Shown here one piece after another: positions 7,762-12,247 of a stretch of DNA of 12,247 bases. A model generated the notes under the pieces. It was not told where the DNA came from. It saw only the letters and a list, made by a program, of their open reading frames with translations, and ran no database searches. Within the stretch, counting starts at the first letter, position 1, and each line of letters starts with the position of its first letter. The position numbers and the translations under genes are program-made. This DNA comes from Bacteroidota bacterium (GTDB taxonomy: Bacteria > Bacteroidota > Ignavibacteria > Ignavibacteriales > Ignavibacteriaceae). The stretch is from the NCBI GenBank assembly GCA_021796135.1, contig JAJYOQ010000084.1:1-12247 (forward strand), written 5' to 3'.

Positions 7762-8834
7762 TTCAGAATAATGAAAATAATTTGTACCCTCAAAAGATTA
7801 TTGCAGACAAGAAAAAAATAGAAGATAAATTTAATTTGGCTAAAGCCATATTCCTCGATATCTTTTTTGTTTTCTATTCAATTCTTGTAGTGCATAGAGC
7901 TATTTACCTAAAATTTATTTTAGAAAAAAGCGACCTGCCATTTTCATGGTATCAGATTTTCGCTTTATTTGCTGTTAGTATTATTATCGGGACATTTTGG
8001 GCGCTGTCAAAGACATCCTTATCATGTAAGCTTTTTGGAATTGCTAAAGATAATAAAACGACAAAATGGACTGTTGAAATATTTGCATGGTTCCTTTTTA
8101 ATATTACTTTTATAGCGGGATGGATTGTAACGAGGATTTCAATCGTAAGCATTTTCAGCAGCGAAGGTATTCAGGGCGCCGAAAGATTATTCGGAGCTAT
8201 GTTTCATCCGCAATTGGGAATATTTGATGATGCTCTTTTTGCTATGATAGAAACTATTTACATTGCACTTATTGCTACTTTAATTTCAATTCCGCCGACA
8301 TTGGTTTTAAGTTTTTTTACTGCCAGGAATTTGATGAAAGATAACAAAATTTCTTTTGCGGTTTACTATATTTTAAGGATAATACTCAACTTTGTCAGAT
8401 CAATTGAACCGCTTATTTGGGCAATAATATTTTCTGTTTGGGTCGGAATAGGTCCTTTTGCAGGAATGATAGCTTTACTTGTACATACAATCGCTTCAAA
8501 TGCAAAGTTATATTCTGAAGCAATTGAAGGTATTGAGCAGGGACCGGTTGAAGCAATCTCTGCGACGGGAGCGAATAAAATACAGATTGTATGGCATGCC
8601 GTTGTACCTCAGATAGTATTACCGTTCTTGTCTTTTACTATTTATAGATGGGATATAAATGTAAGAATGGCTACAATTATAGGACTTGTCGGAGGCGGAG
8701 GAATAGGCACCATGCTAATGCAGTATCAGGGATTGGCTAAATGGCGTGAAGTTGGTCTAATTATTCTAATGATTGCTTTTGTTGTATGGATAATGGACTA
8801 TATAAGCGCTAAAATCCGGGAAGCAATTTATTAA
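7758..8834 (+). CDS. phnE: PhnE-type ABC permease with extended N-terminus
   Basis: The membrane permease (358 residues) of the importer. The C-terminal two thirds match the usual PhnE: membrane segments from about 159, the ATPase-coupling EAA loop at about 254-285 (EAIEGIEQGPVEAISATG), and GLVGGGGIGTMLMQY followed by a last helix. PhnE proteins are commonly around 260-280 residues. This one has roughly 85-100 extra N-terminal residues with two additional predicted helices (about 31-50 and 65-83) before the usual first helix (about 107-131). The start ATG overlaps the phnC stop (ATGA), with GAGG at 7743-7746, so the long form appears to be the real translation start. No pstA or pstC permease accompanies it. 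Confidence 0.9.
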   Translation: MIQNNENNLYPQKIIADKKKIEDKFNLAKAIFLDIFFVFYSILVVHRAIYLKFILEKSDLPFSWYQIFALFAVSIIIGTFWALSKTSLSCKLFGIAKDNKTTKWTVEIFAWFLFNITFIAGWIVTRISIVSIFSSEGIQGAERLFGAMFHPQLGIFDDALFAMIETIYIALIATLISIPPTLVLSFFTARNLMKDNKISFAVYYILRIILNFVRSIEPLIWAIIFSVWVGIGPFAGMIALLVHTIASNAKLYSEAIEGIEQGPVEAISATGANKIQIVWHAVVPQIVLPFLSFTIYRWDINVRMATIIGLVGGGGIGTMLMQYQGLAKWREVGLIILMIAFVVWIMDYISAKIREAIY

Positions 8835-8854
8835 TTCATAATCAACAATTCTAA

Positions 8855-9613
8855 ATGAATGAAATAAAAATATCTACTAGGAAATTAGATTTATTTTATG
8901 GAGATAAACAAGCTCTAAAAAATATTTCAATTGATATTGAAGCAAATCAGGTAACGGCATTAATCGGACCTTCCGGATGCGGTAAATCCACTTTCCTAAG
9001 AACACTGAACAGAATGAATGACCTTATTCACGGCGTCAAAATAAACGGCGAAGTGATTATTGATGATCAGAGTATTTTTAAAAATAACGTTGATGTAGTA
9101 AATCTTCGCCGAAAAGTAGGGATGGTTTTTCAAAAATCGAATTTATTTCCCCGAAGTATTTATGAAAATCTGGTTTATGGACCTAAGTTAAACGGAATAC
9201 ATAATAAAAAAGTATTAAAAGAAATAGTGGAGAAGTCTTTAACTTATTCGGCACTTTGGGATGAAGTAAAAGACAGGCTCAATACTTCCGCTTTGAGCTT
9301 ATCTGGAGGACAGCAGCAAAGACTTTGTATAGCCAGGACATTGGCTGTTGAACCTGAAATAGTTTTAATGGATGAACCGGCGAGTGCCCTTGATCCCATT
9401 GCAACATCTAAAATTGAAGAGTTAATTCACATATTAAAAGAAAAATATACAGTTGTAATTGTTACCCATAATATGCAGCAGGCGGCAAGAGTAAGCGATA
9501 AAACGGCTTTCTTTTATGTCGGTGAATTAATTGAATACGATAAAACAACAAAAATTTTCACCAACCCGTCAAAAAGACAAACAGAAGATTATATATCAGG
9601 GAAATTCGGCTGA
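8855..9613 (+). CDS. pstB: Phosphate ABC transporter ATPase PstB
   Basis: A complete 252-residue PstB, clearly distinct from PhnC. It has [19 protein letters not shown] with Walker A, the PstB-specific [10 protein letters not shown] segment, the signature [20 protein letters not shown], Walker [13 protein letters not shown], the H-loop [19 protein letters not shown], and the C-terminal GELIEYDKT then [11 protein letters not shown]. PstB normally energises the PstSCA phosphate importer, yet no pstS, pstC, pstA or phoU gene is here. It follows phnE by 20 bp on the same strand, probably as the last gene of the operon. There is no clear Shine-Dalgarno, so translation may be modest or depend on upstream ribosomes. 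It may serve a Pst system encoded elsewhere or work with PhnE. Its stop codon directly abuts the stop of the convergent tetR gene. Confidence 0.96.
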   Translation: MNEIKISTRKLDLFYGDKQALKNISIDIEANQVTALIGPSGCGKSTFLRTLNRMNDLIHGVKINGEVIIDDQSIFKNNVDVVNLRRKVGMVFQKSNLFPRSIYENLVYGPKLNGIHNKKVLKEIVEKSLTYSALWDEVKDRLNTSALSLSGGQQQRLCIARTLAVEPEIVLMDEPASALDPIATSKIEELIHILKEKYTVVIVTHNMQQAARVSDKTAFFYVGELIEYDKTTKIFTNPSKRQTEDYISGKFG

Positions 9614-10186
9614 TTAAGCCAGCATATTCCCGATAAGCTGAAGAAGTATTTCTTTCTTTTTAATGCTCTCCTCTGATTTTAAATTACTATAAAGTTTATT
9701 TGACAATAAATATCCCCAGCTTTGTTTAACTAAAAAACCGGGAAATGATTCCGGTAAGCTTTTCTTATTCACGGCGAACTTAACAAATAACTTTGAAATA
9801 GATTCTTCTTCTTTTTTTATAAGGTCTTTTAAGAATGGCTCTTCATTTTCAAAATTTTCCTCTTTTAGTATAGATAGCGCTAATCTATAAATGAGAATAT
9901 ATTTTTGATCCAGGGATTCTTTGAAATCCAAATATTTTTTTAATGACTCAATTAAGTTTAAGCCTTCAGATGAAAAAATATTATTTAATTCTTCAATAAA
10001 TTGTTCGGTTTCCCATTCAAGCGTAGAATGAAATAACTCTTCTTTTGACTTAAAATAATGATAAATTGTAGCTTTAGTAATTCTCAAATCCCTTGCGATT
10101 TCGTCAAGTGTAGTTTTTTTTATTCCGTGTTTTTCAAATCGCTTGGCAGCAGTTCGTATTAGCTGTTTCTTTTTCTCTTTTTCCAT
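9614..10186 (-). CDS. TetR/AcrR-family transcriptional regulator
   Basis: A 190-residue protein with a typical TetR N-terminal DNA-binding domain. The helix-turn-helix covers about residues 26-51, with TLDEIARDLRITKATIYHYF followed by KSKEEL. The C-terminal, mostly helical ligand-binding and dimerisation part is charged and family-nonspecific, so the inducer cannot be predicted. The start is supported by GGTGAG a few bases before ATG on the minus strand. The gene is convergent with pstB, with no spacing between the stop codons. Its upstream region holds an imperfect palindrome and a sequence word shared with the phnD upstream region, so it may repress both itself and the phn-pst operon. A role in a distant regulon, such as efflux or lipid genes, is equally possible for this family. 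Confidence 0.88.
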   Translation of the reverse strand: MEKEKKKQLIRTAAKRFEKHGIKKTTLDEIARDLRITKATIYHYFKSKEELFHSTLEWETEQFIEELNNIFSSEGLNLIESLKKYLDFKESLDQKYILIYRLALSILKEENFENEEPFLKDLIKKEEESISKLFVKFAVNKKSLPESFPGFLVKQSWGYLLSNKLYSNLKSEESIKKKEILLQLIGNMLA

Positions 10187-10223
10187 ATCTCACCGGTTAA
10201 TTAAAAAAATATCAACTCATGCA

Positions 10224-10263
10224 ATGCAAAATAAATTAAAATTGGTTAATTTATTGCATAATA
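10224..10263. promoter_or_regulatory. Inverted repeat upstream of tetR, candidate operator
   Basis: ATGC plus AATAAATTAA on the left (10224-10239, with two extra A) mirrors TTAATTTATT plus GCAT on the right (10246-10259) across a 6-nt centre. ATTGCATAATA (10253-10263) overlaps the right arm and is the exact reverse complement of 6014-6024 before phnD. TetR-family genes commonly carry such an autoregulatory operator. AT-richness makes part of the symmetry cheap, so only the GC-containing ATGC/GCAT ends carry weight. Confidence 0.4.
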
Positions 10264-10292
10264 AATGAATCACATTACTATTGATATACCTC

Positions 10293-10349
10293 AATTTTTT
10301 AATAAAAATTAAAAATTATCTTGACATTAAAATTTAAGAGGGTTATCTT
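10293..10349 (+). promoter_or_regulatory. Strong promoter for the ilv leader transcript
   Basis: A perfect -35 box TTGACA (10321-10326) is followed after 17 bp by TATCTT (10344-10349). The same -10 region reads TATCTTTA (10344-10351), close to the TAnnTTTG form used by Bacteroidota sigma factors. An A/T-only tract with a near-perfect inverted repeat (10293-10303 and 10308-10317) lies directly upstream, like an UP element. Transcription would start near 10356, about 14 nt before the leader ORF and about 610 nt before ilvB. Confidence 0.6.
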
Positions 10350-10369
10350 TACATTAAATTATTAAGAAA

Positions 10370-10528
10370 ATGTTTAACACAACAAAAAATACAAAAATCA
10401 ATTTAGTCGCTTTAACAAAAAGCGGTAGTCGTGTTATAACGTATTATCCAAAAAATAACCTTTCTTTTGAAATCATACTAGGGATCATTAGTATTATTAG
10501 CGTGCTAGGAATTCTAATTCTACGCTAA
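10370..10528 (+). CDS. Candidate Ile/Leu/Val-rich leader peptide for ilvB
   Basis: A 52-codon ORF beginning MFNTTKNTKINLVALTK. Residues 35-51 read IILGIISIISVLGILIL: eight Ile, four Leu and one Val in 17 positions, spaced only by Gly and Ser, then Arg52 and the stop. The four Leu codons in this stretch are all CTA, whereas TTA and CTT dominate the surrounding genes by eye. It sits just after a good promoter and upstream of ilvB, the first committed gene of branched-chain amino-acid synthesis. Its stop is 10 nt before competing hairpins, as expected for a ribosome-stalling control peptide. There is no clear Shine-Dalgarno and the 5' leader is short. The alternative is a small single-helix membrane protein, since the same residues would make a good transmembrane segment. 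Peptide function is inferred from composition and position only. Confidence 0.5.
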   Translation: MFNTTKNTKINLVALTKSGSRVITYYPKNNLSFEIILGIISIISVLGILILR

Positions 10529-10538
10529 CAGCATAGTC

Positions 10539-10593
10539 AATCCCAAATCAAATAACAAAATAAAATTAAAAGATTCGGGATTGTCGAAGTCCC
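10539..10593 (+). promoter_or_regulatory. Mutually exclusive hairpins, candidate ilv attenuator
   Basis: Segment 2, AATCCCAAATC (10539-10549), can pair with segment 3, GATTCGGGATT (10572-10582): 10 pairs, one A-C mismatch, 22-nt loop. Segment 3's GGGATT (10577-10582) can instead pair with segment 4, AGTCCC (10588-10593): 6 pairs including one U-G, 5-nt loop. The two structures cannot coexist. A ribosome at the leader stop (10526-10528) would cover the start of segment 2 and favour 3:4, while one stalled at the Ile/Leu codons would leave 2:3 free. Downstream sequence is U-rich but the seven-U run (10612-10618) comes 18 nt late, so 3:4 is not a textbook intrinsic terminator. Confidence 0.45.
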
Positions 10594-10823
10594 AAAGTTA
10601 TGTTTTAAGTTATTTTTTTATTAGAGGCATTAGTGAGATCTCAATTCAAATATAACGGCAGTCAAAATTCTTCCAAAAGAAGCTTTGATCCTTGTGCTGT
10701 TCTCACCAAAAGTGTTGTAGCTCAAAAACAACATCTCACCGTAAGCTATATTATTCTTGCACTTTTTGCTGATTTAAAAATATTTATATTAGTAAATATT
10801 TGTGAATTGACAATTAGAGGTAT
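10594..10823 (+). other. Long untranslated leader between attenuator and ilvB stem
   Basis: No convincing gene is seen in this stretch. It holds a T-rich run (10612-10618), the perfect palindrome TGAGATCTCA (10634-10643), two copies of TCTCACC (10701-10707 and 10734-10740) that could each pair with GTGAGA at 10633-10638, and a small stem TGTTGT/ACAACA (10713-10718 and 10728-10733). There is also an AT-only perfect 9-bp inverted repeat, AAATATTTA/TAAATATTT (10778-10786 and 10793-10801). ATTAGAGGYATT occurs at 10620-10631 and 10813-10824. A 64-codon GTG-start frame at 10633-10827 resembles no family I know and is not called as a gene. Confidence 0.4.
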
Positions 10824-10879
10824 TTAAGTCCCGGGGTTTTCCTGATATTAATTTTGATTTTAAACCGTGACTTAATTTT
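10824..10879 (+). promoter_or_regulatory. Stem-loop followed by U-run ahead of ilvB
   Basis: TTAAGTC (10824-10830) pairs perfectly with GACTTAA (10869-10875). After a C/T mismatch, CGG and TTT (10832-10834 and 10837-10839, two G bulged) pair with AAACCG (10862-10867). The loop is about 22 nt and TTTTA follows the stem, so it could act as a weak terminator or a processing/stability stem about 90 nt before the ilvB start. The left arm repeats the AAGTCCC found in segment 4 of the upstream attenuator, so it might also compete for the same GGGATT partner. Confidence 0.4.
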
Positions 10880-10967
10880 ACTGTTCAAACTAAATTTGCT
10901 TTTTTAAACAAGAAATTATTTTAAGTACTATACATTTTTTTCTTATTTAACTTTAGAAAGGAAAATA

Positions 10968-12247
10968 ATGAGAACACCTAACACTAAAATTACAGGCGCC
11001 GAAATCTTTTTTGAATCTTTGAAAAAAGAAAAGGTTGAATATATATTCGGATATCCCGGCGGAGCAGTTTTAAAACTATATGAAAAGCTATATGATATTG
11101 ATTATCTAAAGCACATTCTTGTTCGTCACGAACAGGGTGCTACTCACATGGCTGAAGGTTATGCAAAAGCTACCGGGAAAGTAGGTGTTGTGCTCGTTAC
11201 TTCCGGTCCCGGAGCTACTAATACCGTAACGGGAATTGCAGATGCATATATGGACTCGGTTCCGATTGTAGTCTTTACCGGACAAGTAGCAACTCATCTT
11301 ATTGGTAATGATGCTTTCCAGGAAGCAGATATTGTGGGAATAACCCGTCCTATTACAAAACATAATTTCCTGGTAAGAGACGTTGCTGAGCTTGCAATGA
11401 CTATTAAAAAAGCATTTTATATTGCTTCAACCGGTCGTCCCGGTCCTGTTCTTGTTGATCTTCCTAAAGACGTTATAAATTCAGTTTGTGAATTTGAATA
11501 TCCCGAAAAAATTGAACTTAGAGGATATAAACCAACTTTCCTTGGACACCAGAATCAAATTAAAAAAGCTGCTGAAATGTTAAAGAAAGCTAAACGACCT
11601 CTTCTATATGTCGGCGGCGGTGTTATAATGTCAAATGGCGAACGTGAGCTAAAACTTTTTGCAAAAGAAAATAATCTTCCGGTTACAATGACTCTGCAGG
11701 GACTTGGCGCTTTCCCGGGTAACGATTCTCAGTCTCTCGGTATGCTGGGTATGCATGGCACATATTGGGCGAACCAGGCAGTTAATAATTGCGATGTTTT
11801 ATTTTCTCTTGGAGCCAGGTTTGATGACCGTGTTACGGGTAAGATTGATTCTTTCGCTACTAAGGCTTATAAAATACATGTCGATATCGATCCTACCTGC
11901 ATAGACAAAAATATTATTGTTGATTTGCCAATAGTCGGCGATGTTAAGCACGTTCTTGCTGAATTAGCTGTCGAAATGGATCAAACACCCGACTTTTCAG
12001 ACTGGTGGAAACAAATAAATGCATGGCGTGAAGAGTGCCCGCTTACTTATGAAAAAAATGACGGCAAATTAAGATGCGAATATATTATTGAAAAAATTTC
12101 TGAAAAGACTAACGGTGAAGCCGTTATTATCTCGGATGTCGGTCAGCATCAAATGTGGATTTCTCAATATTATAAATTTGTTAATTCCCGGTCTCATATT
12201 ACAAGCGGCGGTTTAGGTACAATGGGATTTTCTACCAGGACAGATAT
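10968..12247 (+). CDS. ilvB: Acetolactate synthase large subunit, partial (3' end missing)
   Basis: This is the catalytic subunit of acetohydroxyacid synthase. It uses thiamine diphosphate and FAD to condense pyruvate with pyruvate or 2-oxobutyrate, the first common step of Val, Leu and Ile synthesis in the cytoplasm. 426 codons are present. They include FGYPGGAVLKLYE (27-39), catalytic Glu55 in RHEQGATHMAEGYA, TSGPGATN, QEADIVGITRPITKHNF, the FAD-domain GARFDDRVTGKIDSFA, and SDVGQHQMW then TSGGLGTMGF at the start of the third domain. The GDG thiamine-binding motif and C-terminus lie beyond the window. AAAGGA at 10957-10962 supports the start. After GTMGF (to 12230) the frame reads STRT instead of the expected x-LP, suggesting a 2-nt loss at the edge. 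A long leader upstream suggests attenuation control. Confidence 0.96.
   Translation, partial: MRTPNTKITGAEIFFESLKKEKVEYIFGYPGGAVLKLYEKLYDIDYLKHILVRHEQGATHMAEGYAKATGKVGVVLVTSGPGATNTVTGIADAYMDSVPIVVFTGQVATHLIGNDAFQEADIVGITRPITKHNFLVRDVAELAMTIKKAFYIASTGRPGPVLVDLPKDVINSVCEFEYPEKIELRGYKPTFLGHQNQIKKAAEMLKKAKRPLLYVGGGVIMSNGERELKLFAKENNLPVTMTLQGLGAFPGNDSQSLGMLGMHGTYWANQAVNNCDVLFSLGARFDDRVTGKIDSFATKAYKIHVDIDPTCIDKNIIVDLPIVGDVKHVLAELAVEMDQTPDFSDWWKQINAWREECPLTYEKNDGKLRCEYIIEKISEKTNGEAVIISDVGQHQMWISQYYKFVNSRSHITSGGLGTMGFSTRTD

Noticed and set aside
10778..10801. Perfect 9-bp inverted repeat AAATATTTA/TAAATATTT as a terminator
   Set aside because: The stem is A-U only and is not followed by a U-run, so it would be too weak. 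It is listed only as part of the leader description.
10633..10827. 64-codon GTG-start frame between the attenuator and ilvB, with GAGG five bases upstream
   Set aside because: It resembles no family I recognise, the composition looks like translated AT-rich noncoding DNA, and it overlaps several leader secondary structures. The GAGG belongs to a repeated word that also occurs where no gene starts.
10529..10967. T-box riboswitch in the ilv leader
   Set aside because: The T-box consensus (AGGGTGG-N-ACCGCG) and its specifier architecture are absent.
1..12247. tRNA or rRNA genes, CRISPR arrays, insertion sequences, prophage or defence genes
   Set aside because: No repeat-spacer pattern, transposase, integrase or cloverleaf was seen. 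All long frames are assigned to housekeeping, transport or metabolic families.

Overview
The window looks like ordinary chromosomal DNA from an AT-rich (roughly 35% G+C by eye) bacterium. The RuvB, IlvB and PstB sequences are clearly bacterial. Canonical GGAG/AGGA ribosome sites sit beside starts with no visible Shine-Dalgarno. Together with the AT-rich promoter style and the protein flavour, this suggests the Bacteroidota/Ignavibacteriota side of the tree. That placement is inference, not something the sequence proves. The odd length, a dispersed-repeat-like hairpin at the left edge and a disrupted reading frame at the right edge suggest a whole assembled contig.

Left block (1-3654): a hairpin of a type usually found in many genomic copies, then a two-gene operon. 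It encodes a cytoplasmic GH63-type glucosidase and a short-chain dehydrogenase resembling glucose 1-dehydrogenase. The simplest reading is that glucose released by the first enzyme is oxidised by the second.

Middle block (3799-5965): a polytopic membrane acyltransferase of the DUF1624/HGSNAT type, then ruvB, the Holliday-junction branch-migration motor, without ruvA or ruvC nearby.

Transport block (6074-9613): phnD-phnC-phnE with translational overlaps, followed 20 bp later by a complete pstB. No pstS, pstC, pstA, phoU or phosphonate catabolism gene is present. The block is best read as a phosphorus-oxyanion importer (phosphate, phosphite or phosphonate) carrying a second, Pst-type ATPase. 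A convergent TetR-family regulator (9614-10186) abuts pstB stop to stop. Its upstream region shares a short sequence word with the region upstream of phnD, so it is a candidate regulator of the importer.

Right block (10187-12247): a long untranslated region leads into ilvB, the acetolactate synthase large subunit, which is cut by the window end. A good promoter at 10321-10349 is followed by a 52-codon ORF in which 13 of 17 consecutive residues near the C-terminus are Ile, Leu or Val. Eleven bases after its stop codon begin two mutually exclusive hairpins. This is the geometry expected of ribosome-mediated transcription attenuation of branched-chain amino-acid synthesis, and it is the most interesting signal in the window. 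The weak point is the missing uridine run directly after the candidate terminator hairpin.
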